Origin: RBG-16-34-14 sp963798865
Lineage (GTDB): Bacteria > Bacteroidota > Ignavibacteria > Ignavibacteriales > Ignavibacteriaceae
NCBI GenBank assembly: GCA_963798865.1
Contig: CAWCVZ010000004.1
Location: 930,001-994,000 of the forward strand
Length of the DNA stretch: 64,000 nt
Direction of reading: 5' to 3'
Shown here: positions 33,773-42,146 of the stretch, in pieces
Layout: each line of letters opens with the position of its first letter
Position numbering within the stretch: position 1 is the stretch's first letter
Notes under the pieces: generated by a model
Databases searched by the model: none
What the model was told of the DNA's origin: nothing
What the model saw: the letters and a program-made list of their open reading frames with translations, nothing else
Position numbers and translations under genes: made by a program

Positions 33773-34144
33773 TCAAGCTGGGTTCTTACTTTTTCTTCTT
33801 TGCTTTACTGTTTTAGCAGAAGTTGCAAATATAGCAGTCAATTCATTTGCTTCCTTTATCATGTCATCTAACCTGTTTTTCTTCATAATATTTGATTCGG
33901 AAATCATTTCCATCCAATAAGCAGCTTCATCAGCTTCTTCTTCAACAATTTCTATTTTATAAATAAAATCTGCGTCCGATTTTGCTCTGCAAGCTGCTCT
34001 ATAATTTGCACCGACGGAAGTTCCTGCTCTCAATAACTGATTTGCAAGAATTTCTCCTTTTTTGGTTTTTGAAACCTCTTCATACAGTTTCATTATTCTT
34101 AAACCAAATTTCTTTGTTCTTGTTTTCAGTTCTTCAGGATTCAT
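33773..34144 (-). CDS. Four-helix-bundle protein (23S intervening-sequence / Avd-like family)
   Basis: A 123-residue helical protein of the S23/avd-like four-helix-bundle family. Typical motifs are QLLRAGTSVGANYRAACRA and FIYKIEIVEEEADEAAYWMEMI. The family occurs in 23S rRNA intervening sequences and as stand-alone genes in Bacteroidota, with function largely unknown. Here it interrupts the reductase-rich pterin operon, flanked by low-complexity words (GATTTCCGAATTATG upstream, AATCCGAAATCAG downstream on the minus strand). There is no reverse transcriptase or 23S gene nearby. Confidence 0.85.
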   Translation of the reverse strand: MNPEELKTRTKKFGLRIMKLYEEVSKTKKGEILANQLLRAGTSVGANYRAACRAKSDADFIYKIEIVEEEADEAAYWMEMISESNIMKKNRLDDMIKEANELTAIFATSAKTVKQRRKSKNPA

Positions 34145-34209
34145 TTATAAATCTTCTTAAAAATGATATAAAAGATCAATTCCAAAATCATAATTCGGAA
34201 ATCAAAAAT

Positions 34210-34923
34210 TTAAAGGTCTCCTTCAATTGGTCTTACAAGAATTTCTTCACTAACCATATTTTCTTTTTGCAGGAAAACCCAAACAAGTAATCTGGCAATA
34301 TCCTCGGGCTTCATCATTCTTTCCGAATTTTCCTTTCTAACTACCTGGGACCACATTGGAGTTAATGTAGCTCCCGGAATAATATTAATTACTTTAATTT
34401 TATATTTTCTTACTTCTTCTCTAAGAATATTAGTGTAACCCATAAGTCCATTTTTTGAAGCGGCATAAGCACTGGAATTAATAAATACTTTTTTAGTTAC
34501 TATGGAGAGAATATTGATTATTGTGCCTCCGCCCTGTTCAATCATTTTAGGAAGGACAGCCTTGATTGTATAAATAGATCCTAAAAGATTTGTATTAATA
34601 ATATCATCTATTTCATTAATAGAATTTTCTTCCGCCAGTTTGAATGAAGTTACCCCTGCATTATTTACAAGGCAATCAATCTTATGAGCGGCTAAAATTT
34701 TTTTTGCTGTTTGCTCCACATTTGCATTTGATGCAACATTACAACCAAACACATCAATATCAAGCTTTTCTTTATTTAAAGATTTCTTCAATCTTTCGAG
34801 TTCAGAAACTCTTCTTGAAGAAGCAAAAACACGGCAGCCAATCTTTGCGAATTCTTCAACAGCAGCTTTACCTATACCGGAACTAGCACCTGTAATCCAT
34901 ATACCAGATTTTTCACTGCTCAT
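34210..34923 (-). CDS. Short-chain dehydrogenase/reductase 2 (sepiapterin-reductase-like candidate)
   Basis: A 237-residue SDR with TGASSGIG (11-18), NNAG (87-90), and catalytic Ser140, Tyr153 and Lys157 (YAASK). It overlaps the folE stop by four bases (ATGA), so it is translationally coupled to GTP cyclohydrolase. That makes it the best candidate for the reductase step after PTPS in tetrahydrobiopterin synthesis. Substrate remains an inference; other SDR roles such as ketoacyl reduction are possible. Confidence 0.85.
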   Translation of the reverse strand: MSSEKSGIWITGASSGIGKAAVEEFAKIGCRVFASSRRVSELERLKKSLNKEKLDIDVFGCNVASNANVEQTAKKILAAHKIDCLVNNAGVTSFKLAEENSINEIDDIINTNLLGSIYTIKAVLPKMIEQGGGTIINILSIVTKKVFINSSAYAASKNGLMGYTNILREEVRKYKIKVINIIPGATLTPMWSQVVRKENSERMMKPEDIARLLVWVFLQKENMVSEEILVRPIEGDL

Positions 34924-35495
34924 TTCAATCCATTGCTTCCTACAAATGTAAGGAATTCGCCTCTTGTTCTTGCATCGTCTTTAAACACACCGTGCATTGC
35001 ACTTGCAGTAGCAGATGAGTTTTGTTTTTCTACACCACGCATCATCATACACATATGGTATGCTTCAGAAACAACTGCAACTCCCTGGGGATTTAAATAT
35101 TTATCTAAAGTATCTGCAATTTCCTGTGTCATCCTCTCCTGAACCTGAAGCCTTCTTGCAAACACTTCAACAATCCGGGGAATTTTACTTAACCCGATTA
35201 TCTTACCATCAGGTATGTAAGCAACATGAACTTTACCATAAAACGGAAGCATATGATGTTCACACAGACTGTAGAAATCAATATTTTTTACAATTACCAT
35301 TTCATCATACTTCTCTATATAAACTGCATTATTCAACACTTTCTCGATATTCATCTTGTATCCTGCAGTTAGAAACTCAAAAGATTGAGCGACACGATTA
35401 GGAGTACCGAGCAATCCTTCCCGATCAGGGTTTTCACCTATTTCTTCAAGCATATTCCGGACTATTTTCTGAAATTTTTTGTTATTCAAATTCAC
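34920..35495 (-). CDS. folE: GTP cyclohydrolase I
   Basis: A 191-residue enzyme converting GTP to dihydroneopterin triphosphate, the first step in folate and tetrahydropterin synthesis. Zn ligands are Cys78 and His81 (SLCEHHMLPFYG) and Cys149 (YHMCMMMRGV). The motifs NPDREGLLGTPNRV and GLSKIPRIVEVFARRLQVQE are family signatures. It overlaps ptpS and SDR2 by four bases each. Confidence 0.96.
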   Translation of the reverse strand: MNLNNKKFQKIVRNMLEEIGENPDREGLLGTPNRVAQSFEFLTAGYKMNIEKVLNNAVYIEKYDEMVIVKNIDFYSLCEHHMLPFYGKVHVAYIPDGKIIGLSKIPRIVEVFARRLQVQERMTQEIADTLDKYLNPQGVAVVSEAYHMCMMMRGVEKQNSSATASAMHGVFKDDARTRGEFLTFVGSNGLK

Positions 35496-35899
35496 TCTCC
35501 CTTATATTCAAAATAATTATTTTCTGTTTCGTATAATTTTATTGAGTACAGCTTTCCCTTTGGAATTTTTTTAACCAGCTCTTTCCATATTGCAATTGCT
35601 ATATTTTCCGCTGATGGGATAATACCTTTCATAAAATCTGTTTCAATGTTTAAATTTTTATGATCAACTTTTTCAATAACATTTTTCCTGATTATCTCTT
35701 TAAGAATTTTTAAATCAAGAAGATACCCGGTTGCCGGATCAACTTTACCGCAAACTACAACCTCAAGAATATAATTGTGTCCATGCCAGTTAGGGTTGCT
35801 GCACAATCCATAAAGATTAAAATTTTCTTCATCACTTAATGCCGGGTTAAATAAACGGTGTGCGGCGCTGAAATGTTCCCTTCGGGTTACATAAATCAT
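35492..35899 (-). CDS. ptpS: 6-pyruvoyl-tetrahydropterin synthase (PTPS/QueD family)
   Basis: A 135-residue PTPS-family enzyme. Zn ligands are His14 (FSAAHRL), His39 and His41 (WHGHNY); Cys33 (LCSNPN) and His80 (VDHKNLN) complete the active site. The CSNPNWHGHNY pattern resembles the eukaryotic PTPS motif CNNPNGHGHNY. It converts dihydroneopterin triphosphate to 6-pyruvoyl-tetrahydropterin, or in the QueD branch makes carboxy-tetrahydropterin. Coupling to folE and an SDR favours biopterin. It lies one base after the frameshifted bcp gene. Confidence 0.88.
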   Translation of the reverse strand: MIYVTRREHFSAAHRLFNPALSDEENFNLYGLCSNPNWHGHNYILEVVVCGKVDPATGYLLDLKILKEIIRKNVIEKVDHKNLNIETDFMKGIIPSAENIAIAIWKELVKKIPKGKLYSIKLYETENNYFEYKGE

Positions 35900-35900
35900 A

Positions 35901-36360
35901 TTAATTTTTTAAAGCCTCCAACACTTCTTTATTATGTCCGTTAACCTTAACCTTCCGGAAAATTTTTTTTATTTTTCCTTCAGGATCAATAATGAATGTG
36001 GTACGTTCAACTCCCATATACTTTCTTCCATACATACTTTTTTCTTTCCAGACTTCATATTTCTCAAGAACTTCTTTTTGTTCATCACTTAATAAATTAA
36101 AATTAAGATTGTATTTCTTTTCAAATTTTTTATGTGATTCAACTGAATCCGGACTAACGCCAAGAATTACTGCATTTATTTTATCAAACCTGGGAAAGTC
36201 ATCTCTAAAGCTGCATGCTTCTGCAGTGCAACCAGATGTATTATCCTTAGGATAAAAGTATAATACAACATTTTTTCCTTTAAAATCATTTTAAAGAAAT
36301 AGTTTCTCCATCCTGATTCTTTAATTTAAAAGATGGTGCTTTATTTCCTTCTTCAAGCAT
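35901..36360 (-). pseudogene. bcp: Thioredoxin-dependent peroxiredoxin BCP, frameshifted by one extra base
   Basis: A peroxiredoxin of the BCP/PrxQ group starts at ATG 36360 (MLEEGNKAPSFKLKNQDGET) but meets a stop after about 24 codons. One surplus A in a short run near 36290 shifts the frame; removing it gives a 152-residue protein of 459 bases. The peroxidatic Cys is present in TSGCTAEACSF, and the C-terminal part (GVERTTFIIDPEGKI) is intact. It is the first gene of a tight unit ahead of ptpS (1-base gap) and follows another peroxiredoxin gene. The good preservation suggests a sequencing indel rather than decay. Confidence 0.85.
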
Positions 36361-36380
36361 ATTGGTTTTCCTAAAATCTT

Positions 36381-36860
36381 TTATGAATTATTCCTTAATG
36401 AATTTTTAATTGCTTCATAATCCGGTTGAAGACCAGTATGCTGACAAATCTCCGCATATTTTATTTTTCCATCTTTCCCAATAACAAACGCTGATCTTTT
36501 AGAAACTCCTTCATAATCATATTTACCGGGTGAATGAATTTTATTCAATGAATCATATTTTGCTGAAGCATCCCTGTTGAAATCACTTAATAGCTGGAAA
36601 TTCAGTTTTAATTTTTCAGCCCAGAGTTTTAATGAATAATGGCTGTCAACACTTATCCCAAAAATTTCAGCATTAAGGCCTTCATATTTTTTAAGGCTAT
36701 CTCTCATTATACACATTTCTTCTTCGCAAACAGAGGAATTAGCAAATGGAAAGAAAAGAAGAACAACCTGTTTATTTAAATTGTCTTTTAAGGATACTTT
36801 TTGACCATTTGTATTTATAAGAGTAAAATTGGGCGCATCATCGCCAATTCTTAAAGACAT
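36381..36860 (-). CDS. Peroxiredoxin (AhpC/TSA, AhpE-like)
   Basis: A 159-residue peroxiredoxin reducing peroxides with a peroxidatic Cys45 in PFANSSVCEEEMC, plus Cys50. The N-terminus GDDAPNFTLINTNGQKVSL is a typical thioredoxin-fold start, and ISVDSHYSLKLWAEKL fits the AhpE/BCP group. It precedes bcp by 20 bases, so two peroxiredoxins are in tandem before the pterin genes. Confidence 0.88.
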   Translation of the reverse strand: MSLRIGDDAPNFTLINTNGQKVSLKDNLNKQVVLLFFPFANSSVCEEEMCIMRDSLKKYEGLNAEIFGISVDSHYSLKLWAEKLKLNFQLLSDFNRDASAKYDSLNKIHSPGKYDYEGVSKRSAFVIGKDGKIKYAEICQHTGLQPDYEAIKNSLRNNS

Positions 36861-36989
36861 GGTTAATTTTCTTATTTTAATATTAAATAGTTCTTAATGT
36901 ACAAAAGTTACTTATTTGGCTTTGTACATTCAAGCTTTCAGGTTGTCAGATGCAGGAAATTTGATGGCTGTTACTTTAATGTGTTTTTA

Positions 36990-37811
36990 TTAATTAAGTA
37001 ATCCCCTTTTCTTAGTAAACTCTTTAAATCCTTCTTCAAGTTGTTTGAAAGAATCAATAGCAAAAAGTATCGGCTGCAAATGCCATACATCATATTGCTG
37101 ATGAACAAGTTTATCCGGAACAAAACTTTTAACTTCAACTTCATTTGACAATGCATGTCTTACTTCCTCTTTAGAAGAAATAATTCCTGCGCCGTAAATT
37201 CTCATTCCTTCTTTTTGTTTTATTAGACCAAACTCAACAGTAAACCAATGGAATGTTTCAAGGAATTTGCGGTCTTCACCTTTTGCATTTAATGCAGCTT
37301 CACCAAACATTTGGTAGAATGAGGCAAAATTCTGATTCGTCAGAAGTGGCATATGCCCAAACATATCGTGAAAGCAGTCGGGTGCAGGAGTATAATCAAG
37401 TTCATCCTTTCCCCTTATATAATCTGTAGATGGGAAAATTTTTTCGCGAAGAAGTTCAAAGAAATTCTGTTCGTGAATTAATCCCGGAACACGAGCTATT
37501 TTCCAGCCGGTTGTTTTCTTAAATACAGCACTTAAATCTTTTAAAGCAGGAATTCTATCCCTGGTAAAGTTAAGTATATCAACTCCATCAAGATATTCTT
37601 TACAAACTCTCCCGGGAAGATTTTTCATCTGCCTGTCATATAAAAACTTCCAGTTTTCATTATCAGATTCGGGATATTTGGGATATTTTATCTGATCATC
37701 AACGGGAACCGGACCTGTCAATCTTTGGGGAATGCAGCGGGGATCAATACCTTCTTCAGCAGCTTTTTCATACGCTGATTTAAATTCTTTTTCTTCCTCA
37801 TTGTTTTTCAT
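36990..37811 (-). CDS. phhA: Phenylalanine 4-monooxygenase
   Basis: A 273-residue aromatic amino acid hydroxylase converting phenylalanine to tyrosine with O2 and a tetrahydropterin. The iron ligands are His148 and His153 (PDCFHDMFGHMPLL) and Glu193 (HWFTVEFGLIKQ). Motif RIYGAGIISSKEEVRHAL is typical of the bacterial type. It lacks an N-terminal regulatory domain, as expected for bacteria. The tetrahydropterin could be supplied by the folE/ptpS/SDR genes just downstream. No pterin-carbinolamine dehydratase gene was seen in the window. Confidence 0.94.
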   Translation of the reverse strand: MKNNEEEKEFKSAYEKAAEEGIDPRCIPQRLTGPVPVDDQIKYPKYPESDNENWKFLYDRQMKNLPGRVCKEYLDGVDILNFTRDRIPALKDLSAVFKKTTGWKIARVPGLIHEQNFFELLREKIFPSTDYIRGKDELDYTPAPDCFHDMFGHMPLLTNQNFASFYQMFGEAALNAKGEDRKFLETFHWFTVEFGLIKQKEGMRIYGAGIISSKEEVRHALSNEVEVKSFVPDKLVHQQYDVWHLQPILFAIDSFKQLEEGFKEFTKKRGLLN

Positions 37812-37884
37812 TTTTATCCTGTAAACTTTAAATAATTACTTAGAACTTAAATATTCAACTCAAGAATATCAATAAAAGTTTGAA

Positions 37885-38910
37885 CTATATAATATTCACT
37901 TCCTCATTCAATTCTATTCCAAATTTTTGAAAAACTGATTCTTTAATTTCTTTTGATAAATTCAAAATTTCCTGACCGGTTGCTTTTCCATAATTAACTA
38001 AAACTAAAGCTTGTTTTGAGTGAACGCCTGTATTTCCTATTACTTTTCCTTTCCAGCCGCAGTTTTCTATAAGCCAGCCAGCCGGAACCTTTACTTTATT
38101 ATTCCCAAGATTATAACCGATTATATCTTTATTATTTTCTTTTATCTGCAAAAATTTTTCTTCCGTGATTTCCGGATTCTTAAAAAAGCTTCCCGCGTTT
38201 CCAATTTTAGCCGGATCAGGAAGTTTATCTAATCTTATCCTGCAAATAACATCACTTACTTCTTTAATCCCGATACTTTCATAATTCATTTTTTCTAATT
38301 CTGCTTTGATGTTTCCATACTCCAGATTAAGTACAGGGTTTTTATTTAAACGGATTGAGATATGCGTTACAATAAATTTATTCTTCAATTTATTTTTAAA
38401 AACGCTGTCGCGGTATGAAAATCTGCACTCATCCTTTTTAAACTTTGCCGAGTTAGAACTTTCGACAAAAATCCCTTCAAGGTTTTCAAATACATCTTTA
38501 ATTTCCTCTCCATAAGCTCCAATATTTTGTATTGGGGCAGCTCCAACAGTTCCCGGAATTAATGAAAGGTTTTCTATCCCTCCATAATTTCTTGTAATAC
38601 AGTATAGAACAAGATCGTGCCAGATTACACCGGCGCCTGCTTTAACAATTACTTTCTCTTCATCTTCATTAATAATTTCTATACCTGGAATTGAAATTTT
38701 TAACACCAACCCTTCATAATCTTTAGTAAGAAGAATATTGCTTCCCCCGCCAATAAAAAGTTTAGGGATAGAATTAAATTCGTGAGATGTTAAAATTTTT
38801 TTTAACTGCAGTTCATTTTTTATCTCTGAAAAGAATTTTGCTTTTACATCAATACCGAACGTATTATAAGGCTTAAGCGAAATGTTTTTGCTAACTTTTA
38901 TTGATTCCAT
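37885..38910 (-). CDS. murB: UDP-N-acetylenolpyruvoylglucosamine reductase
   Basis: A 341-residue flavoenzyme of peptidoglycan precursor synthesis. The FAD-binding domain contains LFIGGGSNILLTKDYEG and GIENLSLIPGTVGAAPIQNIGAYG; the substrate domain has GNAGSFFKNPEI, and AGWLIENCGWKGK near the C-terminus. The YSYRDSVFKNK-like segment (CRFSYRDSVFK) indicates the longer type I MurB. It lies between an amidohydrolase and phhA, each with a gap of 70-100 bases. Confidence 0.95.
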   Translation of the reverse strand: MESIKVSKNISLKPYNTFGIDVKAKFFSEIKNELQLKKILTSHEFNSIPKLFIGGGSNILLTKDYEGLVLKISIPGIEIINEDEEKVIVKAGAGVIWHDLVLYCITRNYGGIENLSLIPGTVGAAPIQNIGAYGEEIKDVFENLEGIFVESSNSAKFKKDECRFSYRDSVFKNKLKNKFIVTHISIRLNKNPVLNLEYGNIKAELEKMNYESIGIKEVSDVICRIRLDKLPDPAKIGNAGSFFKNPEITEEKFLQIKENNKDIIGYNLGNNKVKVPAGWLIENCGWKGKVIGNTGVHSKQALVLVNYGKATGQEILNLSKEIKESVFQKFGIELNEEVNII

Positions 38911-39009
38911 AAATAGATATAGAAAAATAACTATAATATTTCAGAAAAGAATGTAATCTGAATAATACCCGCAAGAGAATCGGGTTCCCTAAAAAACAAT
39001 ATTTTATTT

Positions 39010-39840
39010 TTATGGAATGTTGTTTGAGGGAACTGCTTCCTTGATATCAATCTTAAATAATTTCGCAGCATTTTTCCACATTATTAAGTCTTTATGAATC
39101 GCCGGAAGTTTTAAGTCTTTCATAAAAGCAATGTAACTTCTCATTGTTGAAATAGGCCAGTCAGTTCCATAAAGAAGATATTCGGGCTCACCAGCATAAA
39201 GAATCATTTCCTCAAGCTGTTTTCTCATAAATCTTTCAAACTTTTCTGTAAAATCCCCTAAAACCAACCCCGAAAAATCTGCAAATACATTTGCATTTTT
39301 ATAAACAACCTCCATACAATCACGGATCCATGGATTTCCAACATGACAGATTACAATTTTTAATTCCGGATTATCAACCGCAACATCATCAATGTGAATG
39401 GGATGTGAGAACCTTATCTTTCCTTTTGGTGTGTATGTATCTCCGGAATGGAACATAACAGGCACATCAAATTCTTTTGCGAGATCATAAATAACCTGGC
39501 ATCTTTTATCATGAGGATAAAAGGGCTCATAGCCGGGATACATTTTTAATCCTTTAACAAGACCATCTTTAAGATAATCTGCTATTTCCCTTAGATCTTT
39601 TTCTTTATAATTAAGAAAGCTTATGCCCGCAACAACAAAAATATTATTCAAATCTCTTGTTGCTTCCACAACCTGCCTGGTAGAAGGACGATTTTCTGTA
39701 ACTTTATAGGATGTTAAGACAAGGGCATAATCAACTTTATTTCTGTCCATCGATACCTGCAGTGTATCAAGACACTCGCTTATTGAACGAACTTTTTCTT
39801 CATGATAGTTGTTAAGGTGTACATGAACATCGATAATCAT
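39010..39840 (-). CDS. Amidohydrolase-family (amidohydrolase_2) protein
   Basis: A 276-residue TIM-barrel metal-dependent hydrolase. Metal-binding motifs are HVHLNNYHEE near the start, MFHSGD, VICHVGNPW and the terminal YGTDWPIS Asp. It belongs to the amidohydrolase-2/ACMS-decarboxylase-like group; the substrate is not clear. The gene starts 118 bases from the divergent phosphohexomutase gene. Confidence 0.8.
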   Translation of the reverse strand: MIIDVHVHLNNYHEEKVRSISECLDTLQVSMDRNKVDYALVLTSYKVTENRPSTRQVVEATRDLNNIFVVAGISFLNYKEKDLREIADYLKDGLVKGLKMYPGYEPFYPHDKRCQVIYDLAKEFDVPVMFHSGDTYTPKGKIRFSHPIHIDDVAVDNPELKIVICHVGNPWIRDCMEVVYKNANVFADFSGLVLGDFTEKFERFMRKQLEEMILYAGEPEYLLYGTDWPISTMRSYIAFMKDLKLPAIHKDLIMWKNAAKLFKIDIKEAVPSNNIP

Positions 39841-39958
39841 TGTAATATCCTTTCCTAAAAAACGATTAATAAATTATTTCTCACCAGTTTATCGCCTAAT
39901 AAAATAATTTATTTTTATGAAAATTCAATATATTATTGTATAAATCATTAATTATAAA

Positions 39959-41373
39959 ATGAACAACAATAAAATCCATTTTGGTTTTGAAAACTGGCGC
40001 GGTTTGCTGGATACTGAAATTAATTTTAAAGGGTTGCAAAAGTTGCTCAGGCTTTTTCAGATTTTCTTATTTCACATAGTAATGAAAAAAATATCCTGAA
40101 AGTCGGGGTTGGATATGACGGCAGAATTAAATCCAAGGAATTCGCCTACCTCTTTTCAAAAGTTCTTTCAGGAAATAATATTGTTGTTTTTCTAACAGAT
40201 AAAATTTCCTGTACTCCATCTTTAACATGTTTTGTTAAAGAAAATAAACTTAATGCAGGTATTATAATTACCGGCGGGAGATTTCCATCGGCATATAGTG
40301 GAATAAAATTCATATCTTCTCTGGGAAACATCATGTCAAAAAACCAATTAAATGAGATTGAAGATTTTATTGATAAGAATCTCGTTCAGGTTGATGAAGA
40401 AAAAATATTCCAGACAGATATACGCAGTAAATATTATGAAATGCTTGAAAATTTAATAGACTTTAATTCAATAAAGGAAAGCGGAATCAATCTAATAGTT
40501 GATTCAATGGGCGGCTGCGGGCAGCAGATATTGGAAAATCTTTTAATAATTAATGATATAAGAAGTAAAACAATTTTTAAATTCTCTGAAAATAATTTTT
40601 CAGGTAGAGTGCCCGAACCAATTAAAGAAAATTTACAGCCGGTTATTGATGAAATAAAAAAGTCAGAAGATTTTTCGTTTGCAGTTGCAACTGATGGTGA
40701 TGCCGATAGGGTTACAGTTATTTCTGACGACGGGGATATTTTAAATGATAACCAGATTGCTTTACTTTTAACAGATTATATTTTAAATAATAAAAATGAA
40801 AGCGGTGAGGTAATAAAATCAATTATTCATACTGAAATGCTTGAAAATATTGCCGTGAAAAATAAAGTGAAAGAAATACCTGTTGGATTACGTTTTTTTT
40901 CTGATCACATTTTACATGAAAATTTTTTAGCTGGCTTTGAAGGAAACGGAAGTTTTATATTGGGAAAAGGAATTCCTAACAGGGATGGAATTTTAACTTC
41001 GCTTGTTCTTGCTGAAATGCTTGCAAAATCAGGTTATAAAAAATTAAGTGACTATATCCATTCTAAAAAAGAATTGTTAAATGATATTTACTCTGACGCA
41101 ATTACTCTAAATGATTTTAAACCTGATAAGATTAATTTCTTAAGCGAAAATATTCCTTCCGGGATAGGAAATTTCAAAATAAAAAGTTACAATGCTTTCA
41201 GAGAATCAAATAATGATTTGAACAGCGTGAAGCTGAATTTTGAAGGCGGGAGAAGGTGGGTAACAATCCGTAAGTCTGATTATTATCCCTTATTAAGAAT
41301 TAATGCTGAGGGGAATACTGAAAAAGAAGTTCAACAAATATTGAATGAAACTTCTATTTTATTACGTGATTAA
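39959..41373 (+). pseudogene. Phosphohexomutase-family protein, frameshifted and lacking the catalytic serine
   Basis: The N-terminal part starts at ATG 39959 (MNNNKIHFGFENWRG) and breaks near 40025-40033; one added base in the run before GGGTT restores one 471-residue reading frame (1416 bases). The metal loop is present (ATDGDADRVTVIS), as is GVGYDGRI near the start. The usual active-site motif TASHNP is replaced by TGGRFP (IITGGRFPSAYSGIKF), so the phosphoryl-carrying Ser is absent; the sugar loop reads FEGNGSF. The C-terminal phosphate-binding region is also atypical (IRKSDYYPLLRI). It could be a non-catalytic or altered-activity paralogue. The first part would be missed if only the 346-residue downstream frame were considered. 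Confidence 0.8.
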
Positions 41374-41426
41374 GAATTATTTTTTATTTTTGAAACAAGG
41401 AATAATTTTTCAAAGATATTGAGATA

Positions 41427-41840
41427 TTGAAATTAGAATTTAACTTTCACCAGTCGGGGGTAATTCCTTATCGAAAAAAGAATGGAGAACTTCAGGTACT
41501 TCTTATTACATCCATGAAGAAAAAGAAATGGATACTGCCAAAAGGTTACATTGAGTTCAATCTTTCACCTTTTGAATCAGCAAAAAAAGAAGCTTATGAA
41601 GAAGCCGGAGTTATAGGCACAAATGAGACCGTCGAACTCGGTTCATTCAGAGTTAAACGTTCAATGGGTGTTTGTGATTTGTTTGTTTTTTCAATGGAAG
41701 TGATTGAGGTCCTGGAAGATTATCCGGATAAGGAGCAGAGAAAAAGGAAATGGTTCCCTGTAAAAGAAGCTGCTGAGAATGTAAGTATTCCGGAAGTTTC
41801 CGGGATGATACTATCCTTGAATGAAAAGATAAAAAGGTGA
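41427..41840 (+). CDS. Nudix hydrolase
   Basis: A 137-residue Nudix protein. The box is GYIEFNLSPFESAKKEAYEEAGV, with the catalytic KEAYEEAGV core intact but the first Glu of the box replaced by Leu. It hydrolyses a nucleoside-diphosphate-linked or diphosphoinositol-like substrate. The most upstream start is TTG 41427 (next Met is at residue 30, too late), so TTG is preferred. It follows the mutase gene by 53 bases. Confidence 0.78.
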   Translation: MKLEFNFHQSGVIPYRKKNGELQVLLITSMKKKKWILPKGYIEFNLSPFESAKKEAYEEAGVIGTNETVELGSFRVKRSMGVCDLFVFSMEVIEVLEDYPDKEQRKRKWFPVKEAAENVSIPEVSGMILSLNEKIKR

Positions 41841-41908
41841 ATGAATTTATTAAAAATTTTAAATAAGCAATTATCAATGTTATTCAATTTTTATTTATTT
41901 ATTGAAAA

Positions 41909-42016
41909 TTATTTTTTTTTTGTTAAAATATTTTTAGCGGAAATCGCGACAATGTCAATCATTCTGCAAGTATATTCAACAAATCTATCTTCCAAATCAA
42001 ACTTTCTTTTTTCCAT
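41909..42016 (-). pseudogene. Remnant of a four-helix-bundle gene (N-terminal 35 codons)
   Basis: From ATG 42016 a 35-codon frame reads MEKRKFDLEDRFVEYT then CRMIDIVAISAKNIL and stops. The FDLEDRFVEY segment matches the start of the four-helix-bundle/S23 family, whose full length is about 115 residues. An excellent ribosome site (GGAGGATGGG) precedes it. The rest of the gene is absent, so this is a truncated remnant. Two direct 24-base repeats lie upstream. Confidence 0.7.
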
Positions 42017-42043
42017 TTTCCCATCCTCCATTAATTATTGAAT

Positions 42044-42119
42044 ATTGAACATTGCTTATTGTTTATTTCATTTATTCCCGGATTGAAAATTGCTCATTGA
42101 ACATTGCTTATTGTTTATT
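42044..42119. repeat. Two exact 24-base direct repeats upstream of a four-helix-bundle remnant
   Basis: Copies at 42044-42067 and 42096-42119 (both contain ATTGAACATTGCTTATTG), 52 bases apart, with shorter degenerate copies between (GATTGAAAATTGC). They form an iterated spacer of TTGAAcATTGC words upstream of the four-helix-bundle remnant. Confidence 0.85.
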
Positions 42120-42146
42120 ACTTTATTTCTTAATTGAATATTATAT

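Noticed and set aside
33773..34144. Diversity-generating retroelement (Avd)
   Set aside because: No reverse transcriptase and no template/variable repeat pair in the window.
35492..35899. QueD of queuosine synthesis
   Set aside because: No queC, queE or queF nearby; the gene is coupled to folE and an SDR and near phhA. Not fully excluded.
41841..42041. Plus-strand 66-residue frame after the Nudix gene
   Set aside because: AT-rich, no family features, overlaps the minus-strand four-helix-bundle remnant, which has a ribosome site and homology.
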